NCBI RefSeq assembly: GCF_028502605.1
Contig: NC_079233.1
Span: 3,348,001 to 3,412,000 of the forward strand
Source of the DNA: Trichoderma breve
Lineage: Eukaryota > Ascomycota > Sordariomycetes > Hypocreales > Hypocreaceae
Direction of reading: 5' to 3'
Length of the DNA stretch: 64,000 bases
Part shown: in pieces, positions 11,036-21,806 of the stretch
Numbering within the stretch: the first letter of the stretch is position 1
How the letters are laid out: every line of letters starts with the position of its first letter
Notes under the pieces: generated by a model
Database searches by the model: none
Told to the model about the DNA's origin: nothing
What the model saw: the letters and a program-made list of their open reading frames with translations, nothing else
Position numbers and translations under genes: made by a program

Positions 11036-13010
11036 CTATAGTACGCCAAGCGGTGATTTCCTGTTCCTTAAGGGCTGGTCTCTATTGAACCAGGTAGACA
11101 TGGCATCCACATCTCTGCTTTTGCGTCCCGTTCCACCTAGAAGTGGGCATGCTTCGTCCCAGGGACCACAGTCAGCGTCACACGGTGGCAGATCCAAAGG
11201 AATGATGCCAGATTCGAAGTAGTCGGCTACGACTCTCCTGGTGCATTGGCTGAGGGCAGAGGCCACGGCGGTATGACCCATGGCCTCCTGGATGAGGACT
11301 CGGGCGCCGGGGTGTTGGTCGGCCATGGCCTGGGCGGCTCGCAGTGGCGTGGCGGGGTCAAGTCGATTGGAGAGGAATAGGATAGGGGCTGCGGGACGGC
11401 CCGGCCGGAGGGACGGATCCGGATCGGGGGTGGTGAAGGGGCCGTTGAAGCGCCAGTTGGGCCGGATGCGCCAGCTCGAGCATGGGATGCGGATTGTAGA
11501 CCATTTGGCGCCAAGGATGCTGGAAGTGTCCATCTGGCTCTGCACGTACTTGTGCCAGAAAGCGAAGCCCCTTTGGGAAATGTCCTCGCCATCATTGCAG
11601 ACGACGGCGTCCTGAGTCTCCTCCATCTCAACGGGCCAGACCTCGTCACCTAGGGGGCATGCGTCCCTCATGCGGGGCACCACGCCTGTGCCCACAGCCC
11701 AGGTGGCGATGTCTGTCAGGTCGCCGGACATGAATTTGTCCAATGTTTTTGCAAGCCCCTTGAACTGCGTCAAAGGCCCATAAAGAACCAGGCCGGCCAG
11801 CAGTCGAATGTCCCAGCCAGTGACGATAACGACGTCTCCCGAATCTACCAGCGCGGGCTTGGGTGCGTCATCCCACTCTGAGAGGAAAGCGTCAAACCGA
11901 CGGCGTATGTCGGATGCTCCGTGGGCGTCCGACTCGCGAGCCAGGGCGCAGATTTCGGGGCCGGCAGCAGCACAGCCCTCAAAGAAACGATCGAACATCT
12001 CATCTGCATCGACAGTATTTGTAAGCCAGCCCTGAGATAGGAAGAAAACTATTAGCAAACGTTACAAGAGCATCTTTGTTGTATGAGAAACGTACTGGCC
12101 CCGTTGTGTAGTCTTGAATATCGCAAACCCCGTCAAGGATCAGGCGACCAACACGGCCGGGAAACATGGAAGCAAAGTAATTACCAAGGACGGTGCCATA
12201 GGAAAATCCAATGTACTGAAGACGCGGAACATTGCCAGGTTCGTCGTGAAGCTCGGCCGACTTCCTCTTGGGAGCAGATCGCTTCTTAACCTCTCCTTCC
12301 ATGTCGGAGTCGCACGTGTCTGGTGCTTCATACCCTTTACGTTTCTGAACAGCCTCCTTTTTGCGCAGCTCGTCGGTTCTGTCAACCATCTCGACCATGT
12401 CGCGTGCGACATTGGGTGTTCCAACAAAGGCCATGGCGTCCTCGGCTTCCTGGCACCGCTGGGCAAAAGCATCCATGATGGCAAGGCTGTACGCAATGGT
12501 GTCGTCTCCCTTAGTGAGGGCGCCATTACCGCGCTTTTCGAGCAGGAAAGCGTCTCGCGCTAGCAAGTTCCCATTGAAGCAGTCGGAAGCGGGAGTCGTT
12601 TTTCCAACACCACGGGGATCGAAAGAGACAATCTCGTAATGGCGGCGTCCCGGCTTATCGACCGTGTACTGAAGATAACGGCCTGAGATGAGCAGAAATT
12701 CAACACCGGAGCTACCAGGTCCTCCAGGGTTGGTGAAGATGGTGCCGCCAAAGGTAGGATCGTCGTCTGGTACCACTGCAGGCAGCTTGATCATGGCAAT
12801 GGTGGCCACTCTTGTGTCTGTCTCGTTGAGCCAGTCAAGGGGCACCTCCAGGCGAGCGCACTTGAACTCGCCATAGCAGTCGTGATACTCGAGTTCGTCG
12901 CTGGGCTTGATGGCGTCCCACTCGAAATGGAGTTTCTCCGAAGCGTTGACTCGCGCGATAGCCAGCATGGAGCAGCATCCAGCCGCCAGAAGACGCGAGC
13001 AGAGCCTCAT
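11036..13010 (-). CDS. Secreted alpha/beta-hydrolase peptidase (S33, tripeptidyl aminopeptidase-like)
   Basis: Two exons, 13010-12096 and 12031-11036, encode 636 residues; the intron has donor GTACGT and acceptor TCAG. Residues 1-23 form a signal peptide (MRLCSRLLAAGCCSMLAIAR). The oxyanion segment GGTIFTNPGGPGSSG and the FDPRGVGKT motif are typical of MEROPS S33. The nucleophile is Ser270 in GFSYG, the acid is Asp530 in SNRLDPATPLRA, and the base is His558 in AMGHTAV; the last two lie in a TAP-like C-terminal domain ending in a Cys-rich tail (PPCDADCGPWDEAC). The family removes N-terminal tri- or dipeptides from peptides, so an extracellular nutrient role is likely. A Lys/Arg-rich insertion (about residues 220-262) sits just before the nucleophile. 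The catalytic set is complete. Confidence 0.92.
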
Positions 13011-14372
13011 GACGATGCCTGCAGTCCTGGCAACCCAATATCAATGCTGAGTTGGTCAGTCGTCGTCGAATATAACGATATAAATGAGAGGGGAGGAGAG
13101 AAGACAGAGTGGAAAGACAGATGGAAGAGAGCAGAGAAGTTAGATGAAGCGACAGGGTAGGGTAAGAAGTGTAGACACGACCTACTTCACCCAAGCGGGA
13201 AGTATAAGTAGCACGGTAACGAGAGACGACCAGCAGCCGAATGTTATAGGCTGTCAAGTTGTTTGCTCTAGCCGGTGCAACAGCCCTGAGATCATCGATA
13301 GCAGCACGCCTGAACGGCCGGTGACTCTGAGTGACTTGCTGCTGTCAATCGCCGCATCGCGGGATCTAAGCCCACGCGAGCAGGCTGAAGCAATGTCTCG
13401 GGCCATGTCTTGATGTGGAAAGGAAAAGCAGAGATGCCATGTGATGTTTGCTTTTATCGATCACATGTGGATGCTTGTACTGCTCCATGAGTATGCGCGT
13501 GGATGTATGAGCATATCGTGGCTGATAGCTGTCTTGGGGAGGCTGCGGTTGTTGCTTGTTTCGGTCAGAAACGTCCACGGGTGGCAAAGCAATGGAACCA
13601 TTTGCAACAGCCAGCAGCGCAATTGGTTGGTATAGCAGTATCTACAGGGCATCTGCTCTGCATAGGTATGCAAGCTCAGCTGTCTATCATGTGTAAGTCA
13701 GTCACATGTAGGAGCAAAAGGGAAAGAGGCTGAGAAGGAATAAGACATGCTATTAATAATCATATTGCAGTTCTCGGCCGGAAAAGAAGAAAAAGGATCA
13801 GTTGTACGTAACTCAGGACATTCAAAATACAAAAATACTAAACCAAAGTAAGTACTAGGTATTATAGTATATACAGATCACGCTCAAGGATACATTTACA
13901 GAGGGGGCGTTCCAGACACAATTCCCAATCCCGTCTTTCGCCCACGATATATCACTATTGCATGTATTGAAAAAACAAGACAAGAGAAAATAAAAAAAAA
14001 TACACTGTATAAAACCTAGCGCCAACGAATAAGTAGGCTTTTTAATAATCGTTTCAACCAATCACTTTCCCTTCCCTTCCCTCCCTCACCTGCCTCCCTG
14101 TGTTTAATATCTTGCCGAATTCAAAAGTCGTTTTTGAGATTCTTATTTGCTTCACTTGATGAAGAAAAACAAAAGAGTTTAAAGTAAGTCAGCTCACCAG
14201 GCGGAAATAGATGCGCTCTTGTAGATGGAGTTTGATGTGTTTGTGTGCTGGGAGGCGTATGCGTTAGGCATGTATCGACGTTTTGTATGCCAGTGTCTAG
14301 CTTCCCTCTCTTCTCCTTTCTCTTCAGTAAACACGCAAATGTATGCGCTACGACATGTAGATGGAACAACCT
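13011..14372. other. Intergenic: peptidase promoter and SKT5 3' flank
   Basis: 1.36 kb. Bases 13030-13220 are the purine-rich (pyrimidine-rich on the coding strand) leader of the peptidase gene. Bases 13740-14170 are AT-rich with long A runs, in keeping with the 3' region of the chitin synthase regulator gene. No gene supported. Confidence 0.55.
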
Positions 14373-17304
14373 CTACATGATAACCTGTAGACAAGATGTT
14401 AGCTGCTTTCATATGCCTCATACACGGCAGAGCTGGGCGTCTACTTACACAATCGCCGTCTTGTTTGCCCTGCGGAATTCCCATATCTTCAAACGTTGCC
14501 GGTCCTGACTTGCCTGATGGCTTGGCCTTGGCTGGAGGAGAAGCCGGGCCAGGGCCTGGGCCTGGTGCAGGACTTGAGCTGTGCTGAGGAGCAGGTCCCG
14601 GAGGAGCAGTGCCAACTCGGTTGGGACCGGGACCTGGCCGGGGTCCGCCTCCAGGACCTTGAGGCCCGGGTCCGGGTCCATGTCCAGGTCCGGGTCCATG
14701 TCCGGGAGGGGGCCCTCCGGTCTGGACTCTTCCTGGTGGTCCACCTTGGCCGGGGAGAGATCCCAGCCTTTCTGGGAAATGACCACCTGGGCCTCCGGGA
14801 CCTCCGGGACCACCTGGGCCGCCAGGGTGATACTGTTGATCAGGATGCCCATCTTGTCGTGATGAGGTTCGAGGAGCGAACTGCCCGGGCTCTGGCCCTC
14901 CATGAGGGCCGCCCATCGGGCCTCCAGGACCACCATATCCCTGGGGCGGTCCGTTCTGCATGCGGTTTCCGCTGTGGGCGCTTCCAGGTCGGCTGTCTCC
15001 TGGGTATGGGCGTCCCTGGCCAGGTCCGCCTCCTGGTGGTCCGTAGCCTCCGGGACCGGGCGGTCCGCCTCTGCCACGGCCACCGCCCGGCCCACCAGGA
15101 GGATACATGTTGCCCTGTGGGCCCGGCATTGGCCGTGGTGGACCATTTCCTTGTGGTCTGACACCAAAGGCACTGCCTGGCCGGTCTGCTGGAGGGCCCT
15201 GACCCGGGGGGTAGTTGTTGTTGAGGCGGGGCCGGCCATCGTCGTCTGGATAGGGCGCGTTCCGCGGCGGCTGCATCCGATCGTCTACGGGATAAGGAGC
15301 GGCAGACTGAGAACGCATGGGTGGGGCGTTTGGATCGACACGGATGTTAAAGGCCGGCTGTCGATCAGCCGTATCGACAAAGGACGCCCTGGAGGGCTCG
15401 GCAAAGCTGTTGTTCTCCGTCACAATTGTGGGACGCATGCCCGGTGAGGGCAAAGGTGAGACTCGAGAGTTGCCAACTGATGTGACGAGTTTGGGCAGTG
15501 GTGCTGGACCATCGCCTTCACTGAGCGTGGGCATTGGGTTATTTTGCTTGTTGAATCGATCGGGGCGCTTGCCTCTCATAGAGCCGTGCTGAGACTTGAT
15601 CCGTCCCAGGGTGGTTGTTTCGTGATCCTGCTTGGAGAGGCCGCTACCACCCTGGCTAAGCGACTCTAATCTACCGACGGCGTCCTTGTTGCCGTGGTCA
15701 GCCGCCAGTTGGTACCACCGCTGGGCTTCAACAACGTCCTTGTTGACGTGGATACCGATTTCGTGGTAGTAGCCCATGGCAAACTCGCCAGTGGGCAGCT
15801 TCGCGGACGCTGCCTCGTGAGCATACTTGAAAGCCAGCTCTTCGTTCTTTTTGAAGACACCCTCGTAGCCAAAGAGGAACCATCGACTAACACCAAGGGC
15901 GGCTTCTGGAATTCCTTGCTTGGCAGCCAAGCCGTAGTAATGTAGGGAATAGGAGGGATTAAAGTCACATCCCAGCTGGCACAGCTCGTACGCCTGACCC
16001 ATTTTAAGCTGAGCTTTGGCAAAGCCAAGATAGGCCGCCTTTTCGACATAGACCTTTGACGTTTCAATAGCATAGGGCAAGATGCCTTCGGGTATGCTGA
16101 TGTCGGGCAGGTCACGTCCGATGAGCATACCGTAGACGTACGCACCCTGAGGAGCATCCTCATCCGCACTGTCGGCGGCGGCTCGAATGCGCTCCAGGCC
16201 TCCTTGGTAGTCCTTGGTCTCGCCGTGCTGGCCCAGGAGACTCATCATGCCCATGCGGTACAGGGCGGCCGAATCCTTCAAGCTGAGACCCTTGTAGTAA
16301 TACTCCTTGGCCTTGGACATGTCGTTGGACTGCTCAAACAGCATGCCCATGCGGTAGACGGACCGTGTGCTGCCCAAGTCGCTCGCTTTCTTGTACCCCG
16401 AGTAGGCCTCGCGCTTGTCGACGCGTTCGCCGAACTTGCCAAACTCGAGCCATTTGGCGCGGATGTAGAGGGCATCTGGGTGTTCCTGCTCGGCCAGGTA
16501 TCTGATGATGTTGACTGCGTCGTTGCGCAGCTCGTGCTCCTTTCGTGGGGTTGGGGGGCGATTACCACTCTCGGCCGCCTCTCTGGCAGCGGCGTCCATG
16601 GAGATTTCGGCCCAGTTGAGCACATCGCGGGCCCAAGTGATTTGCATGTTGACATTCTGCGAGTGCAGCACATGGTTGCGCGCCTTCCACAGGATGTTCT
16701 CCTTCTCGTCGTCGGCCGGCGGCACGTTGTCCCCCACGACCTTGGGGAAAGGCGAGAATGAAGGGGCGTCTTCGTCCATGTCGGGCAGCCGTGTTGTCCG
16801 CGTCTGGCTCGGCGTCTGGCTCTGGCTGTGGCTAGGGCTATGACCGTAGCCTCTGGGATCGGGCTTCTGGCCGGTGTAGGTCGACAGCGAGGGCTCGCGG
16901 CTTCTATTGTAGTCGTGGACTTCACGGGCTTCCAGTTCCATGCGCTGCAGGTCCTCCTGCATGTTCTGCGGCACCTGAGGGGTCACCCTAATCGAAAGGA
17001 TCAAGACGAGAACGTCAGCAGCAGCCCCACCTCGAATGGCTTAAGGGCTCCATTCAGCCTCTGACAAGGTCCAGCCTCATCCAGGCGAAATGGGAGATAG
17101 GAGGGACATGGCGGGAAAAAAAAGGACAAGGAGGCTTAGAGACAGGGATCTGGAAGAGTGGGATAAAAGGAAACCATTGGGAAGGATGTGGATATGACTA
17201 TGGATATGGATATCTTACCGTTGAGGCGACGGCGCAACAACCTCTGGCATAAAATAGTCATCGTCGCTGCCAGGCACGAAGGTGGCACCGAGTTTGGAGG
17301 CCAT
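14373..17304 (-). CDS. SKT5: Chitin synthase regulator, Sel1-repeat protein with C-terminal CAAX box
   Basis: Three exons, 17304-17219, 16987-14449 and 14384-14373, encode 878 residues. The start is MASKLGATFVPGSDDDYFMP. A run of Sel1/TPR-like repeats spans about residues 185-440 (e.g. AAYLGFAKAQLKMGQAYEL, AADHGNKDAVGRLESLSQG). After a Ser-rich linker comes a long Pro/Gly/Gln-rich low-complexity tail (about 600-855), then a conserved end, FEDMGIPQGKQDGDC. The last exon is only 12 nt and adds Val-Ile-Met-stop, creating a CVIM farnesylation box. Skt5/Chs4 proteins in yeast bind and activate chitin synthase 3 at the plasma membrane and bud neck, and prenylation contributes to their membrane association. 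Intron 3 has GTAAGT and GCTAAC signals. The paralogue class (Skt5 versus Chs4/Shc1) is not resolved. Confidence 0.92.
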
Positions 17305-18776
17305 GGCTTCGGAGGGGGAGGGGATACGATACGATACACAGAGCCGTCTATATCTGTACGTGTATGGATGCTGCTTCTAGAGGATCGGTGGGTATGTATT
17401 TTTCGAGCGGCGTCTGCACTTCTGCAGCGGTGCAGGTGCAGCGGTGCAGCGAGTGCGAATGGCGGGATTCGGGCCTCGAACCCTGTGTGCGGATTCGGGT
17501 ATAATAATCAAATCAAAGCAAATCCGGTCTTTGTATAAGGATCAATACCTGTACTCCGTAATGCGCGCGGGAAGCCTGGAATTATGTACGGCGCACGTCT
17601 TGAGGCGGTGCACAGGCTAGAGCGGAAAAGGGCCAAGCGAAAGGCCGGATCTTTTCTTCGTCTCTTTTCCTCCTGCTTCCCTTTTATTGTCGCACAAGGG
17701 GTTGCGTGGCCACGGAACAAACGCCGCGACAGAGGCTTGAGTTGGGGGTGAAAGGATAAAGAAAAAAAAAAAAAGAAGCTCCCGTTAGGAACCGCGCCGT
17801 TGATATCGAGGCTGAGGTGTTTAACACGGACTCTTGTTTGGAACAATGAGCTATAATTAACTCCCAGGCTAATACAGTGTGGCGATGCGCCTCTGGAAGT
17901 CTGATGCATGGCATGCAAATCCTCACGCGCCTGCTGACCTGCAGCGGGCTTAGACGGCGGGCTTCGTAGCTAATAGTGGCTGTTTGTTTGGGGGGCATGT
18001 AAGATATCAAACATTGATAGCTTCCGATTTATATCCTCCGAGTAGGTGTTTATTAATATGAGACATCCTGAGTGCTATGTAGTTGTCTCCTAGGTACGTC
18101 AAGATGCGTGAACCTGGATCTACCTGCATTGTTGGTTTCCTTACAAGATCAACAGACTAAAGATCTATGATTGTACTTGCTTGCTAGTTTCCTCTCCCTT
18201 TCAAGCCTGGACGGGGTATTAATCAAATTACTGTCATCTCCAATAACTTGGACTAATGCTTTGGAAATAACGGCATGGACCCAATATCGTTGAGCCAGTG
18301 CCAAGCTAGATAAGGAGAAGAAACGAAACGAAACCAGCGGAAGAATGCGCCACCGTCTGTGCCTTGGCTTGGACTGATGGCATCACGAATACTACCCCAT
18401 GCTTTGCAGTTTATACTCCGAAGTCTCCGCCCAGCCGAGGCCAGTTTCTAAACATTTGCCTAATATGGAGCCTGAAGGTATGGAGTTGATCTATTATAGG
18501 CATTGGCAGAGCTACTGGAATACGGCGATACGCTACAGCATGTGACATGTCAGTGCATATCCTGATCTTCCCATCTGGGTTTCCGAGATGTAAATGTTCC
18601 ATGGTTGTCGCTAGTGTGGCTGCTGTGCCGTGAAATCACATGCCTAATGCCACAGTACAGCAGTGACCAGCGCCACTTTTCCCCTGGAGCTTGAACTGGC
18701 CCCTCCAATCTGGCGAGACGAGGCACACTCCAAACGACATTGCGACAACTTCCCGTCCAGCTACTGGCAACCAACC
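17305..18776. other. Divergent promoter region between SKT5-like gene and COG5
   Basis: 1.47 kb. It includes a polypurine run at 17759-17776, reading as polypyrimidine on the minus strand. The ORFs here (17508-17918, 17684-18010, 18550-18939) have no coding character that I can support. An in-frame extension of COG5 to 18663 lacks an upstream ATG in good context. Confidence 0.55.
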
Positions 18777-20108
18777 ATGGCGACGCTGCCAGATGCCCAG
18801 GCCATTGAAGAGCCCTCGTACATCGACTACGAGACGTTCCTGGATCCTGACTTCGTACCTGCTTCCTTCGCCAATTCCCTCGTCCTTTCCACCAACAACC
18901 CCGACGACTCCCCGCTAGATCTCGCAACACCCTTGTCACGAGTCCTCTTTGACGCTCAAGAGATCGACTCGCACATTGACCTCCTCACAACCCGCTCCGC
19001 CGTGCCCTTGCTGCAGTACACCCAATCGCAGACGCAGGCAAGCAAGGCCATTGTTGCCCAGCTCGATGCTCAGATCGCAAGCTTAAACGACAGCTACAAG
19101 CAGCTGGAGAAGGAGGTTATTGATAAACATGCAGAGGCGGAGGAGATACGGCAGGTCGCATTGCGCCTGTGGGAAACGCTGAGGCTAGGGAGGGCAATGG
19201 GAAGATGTCTGCAGCTCGGGAGGCAGCTACAAGTTCAGTTCTCCGAATTGGGCGGCCCCAGCACGGGGAAAACCGACTACGGAGCGCTTGTTCGATGCTC
19301 ATACACGATCCTTTCGCTGCGAGAAGTGCTGGACAGCAGGTCATCAGGAGAAGAAGGCCATGGACTCGAAAAGTTGAACGCAATCAAGAATCTACAGGAC
19401 ACTGTCATTGTACCGATAGAGCGACGCATAACAGAGGTGTCTGAGCGCCTGATTAGGGAATTCGCCATCCCGAGCAGCATCACTTTTGCGCAAAGCGAGG
19501 AGGCACGATCACGGCTGACATCAGCCATGACTACGCTGTATCTGCTGTCCCCGTCTATGGGTATTCAGCCAGACAAGTGGTCACCAAAACTGCTCTTGCA
19601 AGCCCTCGATACCTATGTTCGCTCTGCGCTACAGGGAAGCACCGCATCGCTCTCGCGATCTCTGGGGCAGCTCCCCACGCTAGACAAATCTCTCGTCGAA
19701 GTCGTGGCCCACTGCCAGAACATTGCCTCGCTTGAGCTGATCCTCGAGGCTACCGAGACTCCAGTCCACCCCTTCTTTCCAGCTCCCGCGAAGAAGAAAC
19801 AGCACAGCCTCCTCCAGCTGCTGCTATCTCGTTTTGAAACGAGCTCTTTGATTTCCTACTTTTGGCGCACCATGGCGAGCAACATTTCCGCTCGCGTTCA
19901 AGAGATAGCTAGTCGAGGAGGTATTGTGGCTCGCACCCTGCGGACGAATAAGAACGTTGTTGGGGATGCCATTCGGCAGGCAGTTATTAAAGGGGGGCAG
20001 ACTCCAAACGTCTTTTCCAGCAGCAAGAAGAAGCCCAGTGTCGAGACGAGCTGGGATCGTGAAATAGCTGTTATGATGGGAAGCGTGCTGAACAACATAG
20101 GGCGATGA
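18777..20108 (+). CDS. COG5: Conserved oligomeric Golgi complex subunit 5
   Basis: Single exon of 443 residues. The start (ATGGCGACGCTGCC, context CCAACCATGG) opens with MATLPDAQAIEEPSYIDYE; the upstream open frame is not used because the similarity begins here. Family signatures are the N-terminal YETFLDPDFVPASFANSLV and the helical segment TPLSRVLFDAQEIDSHID, followed by coiled-coil helices (LDAQIASLNDSYKQLEKEV). In the family, COG5 belongs to lobe B of the COG tether, which catches intra-Golgi retrograde vesicles carrying glycosylation enzymes. The length is normal for filamentous fungi, where COG5 is shorter than the animal protein. It shares the 1.47 kb upstream region with the SKT5-like gene. 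Confidence 0.93.
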   Translation: MATLPDAQAIEEPSYIDYETFLDPDFVPASFANSLVLSTNNPDDSPLDLATPLSRVLFDAQEIDSHIDLLTTRSAVPLLQYTQSQTQASKAIVAQLDAQIASLNDSYKQLEKEVIDKHAEAEEIRQVALRLWETLRLGRAMGRCLQLGRQLQVQFSELGGPSTGKTDYGALVRCSYTILSLREVLDSRSSGEEGHGLEKLNAIKNLQDTVIVPIERRITEVSERLIREFAIPSSITFAQSEEARSRLTSAMTTLYLLSPSMGIQPDKWSPKLLLQALDTYVRSALQGSTASLSRSLGQLPTLDKSLVEVVAHCQNIASLELILEATETPVHPFFPAPAKKKQHSLLQLLLSRFETSSLISYFWRTMASNISARVQEIASRGGIVARTLRTNKNVVGDAIRQAVIKGGQTPNVFSSSKKKPSVETSWDREIAVMMGSVLNNIGR

Positions 20109-20459
20109 TTTTTGAAGGCCATGTGTGGAGGAGTGTATTAGGGAGGTATCCGGGTTCCATTGCTCACTTGGCATGCTTCGATAGACTTGGCGATTTGGTT
20201 CAATCGAGCAAAGGATACCCATGCATATAGATTTGGGCAATGGCCGCCATGTTGTACATCATGAAAAGGAAAAATAAATGACGAATAATACTGTATCAAA
20301 GATTCAGCCTCTCAGAATCATACTTAGAAATCGACGCTTCTGTGTTCTCAGGTTCATCTTCCCTGCCTCTCACTGCCATCCCATTAATGCTTTGTGCCCT
20401 TTCAAGATCCAATGCTAATGCCAACGCCACGCCAAGTGATATCTATATTCCTTTGCCCA
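20109..20459. other. Convergent intergenic region
   Basis: 351 nt between the COG5 and GFA 3' ends. Nothing else seen. Confidence 0.6.
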
Positions 20460-20891
20460 TCAGTATTCATCTGGCGGCCCGGGCCAACTCCTCTCCGGCA
20501 CCGGTATTCTGGCAGATCTCGTATAGATGTGCCTTGCATTCTCCAGGCTCAGGTTTTCCATACAGCCTCCCTTAACCGTTAGTGTCGACTGTGATGTCCC
20601 ATCAGGCAACAGACCCCGGTGGATGACCCTGACACCGCACGTCTTACAGAAGTAACACTCCAGCGTGCATCCCGAGTCGGTCTTGCGTGTCCACATGCCA
20701 ACGTGAGGCCGAATACTCTCAGGGAACGGAAGCATGCCCTCAACAGGGAAGATGGCAGAGACACCAAAGGCCGACGATGACTGTCTCTGGCACTCCAGAC
20801 AGTGGCATACATCGACTGAGAGCGGCTTGGGGAGCACGGCCCGAAAGGAAATGGCTTCGCATTGGCATCGAATCATGGGGTTGGACTCCAT
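20460..20891 (-). CDS. GFA-fold zinc protein (Mss4-like, CENP-V/GFA domain)
   Basis: Single exon of 143 residues starting MESNPMIRCQCEAIS. The zinc-binding cysteines of the GFA domain are visible in order: CQC near the N-terminus, CHCLECQRQ at about 31-39, and CYFCKTCGV at about 81-89. The fold holds one structural zinc and one labile second site. Founding members were described as glutathione-dependent formaldehyde-activating enzymes, but most fungal copies have unknown substrates, so no reaction is assigned. It is convergent with COG5 and divergent from the DUF2434 gene. Confidence 0.9.
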   Translation of the reverse strand: MESNPMIRCQCEAISFRAVLPKPLSVDVCHCLECQRQSSSAFGVSAIFPVEGMLPFPESIRPHVGMWTRKTDSGCTLECYFCKTCGVRVIHRGLLPDGTSQSTLTVKGGCMENLSLENARHIYTRSARIPVPERSWPGPPDEY

Positions 20892-21806
20892 TTGTCAGAT
20901 AAAGCGGGACGACTAATAGCGAGCTACTGTACTGTGCAGCTGCGAGCTTAACCGCTTGTGCGTGGATTGAATACGGTGTGTGTGTCTGTGTGTTCTATCT
21001 GGAGTGTCGCAGTATATATGGAGTAATATTGTAAGTCAGACGGAGGAACTTTAGAAGCTGTGTGCAGCTGGATGGGCAGTAGACGGCCGTCTTTGTTTCT
21101 TTTGTAATTTGGAGATGAGATGGAGTTGTCAAAGTTATCGGAGATCTGGGCTACTGAAGGGCGTATGCTTTTAAACATTGGCGCTAAAACGCACTTTAAA
21201 TCGATCATGACATTGACAACGACAATGACGCGCTCCCAAGGTATATAAGAGATATAAAACTTACTTTAATACAATGCAATGCATTGTATCTAGAATTCTT
21301 CAATTTTCAATCACCATTAGATTAAATCTCAATGATATTGTTCACTGTGCACATCATCAATGATATCATACATAGGCTGACCACGGAAAACACCGCGATC
21401 ATATTTTTCTCGCATCCAATGAAGGGTGAATATCGTTATAACGAAAAAAGGTACAACGGTGTGCGCGGCTTTTCAGCGTCCCGGCTGCGGCACCGCCGGC
21501 AATCGTCCCCAGCGGCCCTTGTAGCCAAACCCGCCACGCCCCAATTGCTCTACTCTAATTCGCATTAAGCTTCTTGCTTTCTTCCTTCTCCATTGTTCTA
21601 ACCCAACCCCCTTTTTTCTCTTATTCTTATTCTCTTATGCTCTGCTGTTGTTGTTGATTCTGTCCCAGACTGCGACGGGCGTCGCTGACCTGAAATCCTC
21701 CCTCGAGATCATTGTCCGTGATTGGAGGAGATAACAACAATTCGTCGTCGAGGATACAGGTACTCTAGAAAACTCGGCGGCGCGAGGCCCGCAACCGTAT
21801 AGCAGC
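20892..21806. other. Divergent promoter region (GFA / DUF2434 gene)
   Basis: 915 nt with an AT-rich centre (about 21240-21400) and a pyrimidine-rich leader at 21570-21640 ahead of the plus-strand gene. No gene supported. Confidence 0.55.

Noticed and set aside
14496..15161. 221-codon plus-strand ORF
   Set aside because: Antisense of the Pro/Gly-rich SKT5 tail, with no independent support.
17459..17500. Possible tRNA B-box (GGTTCGAGGCC on the minus strand)
   Set aside because: No matching T-stem pairing, A-box or acceptor stem could be found around it.
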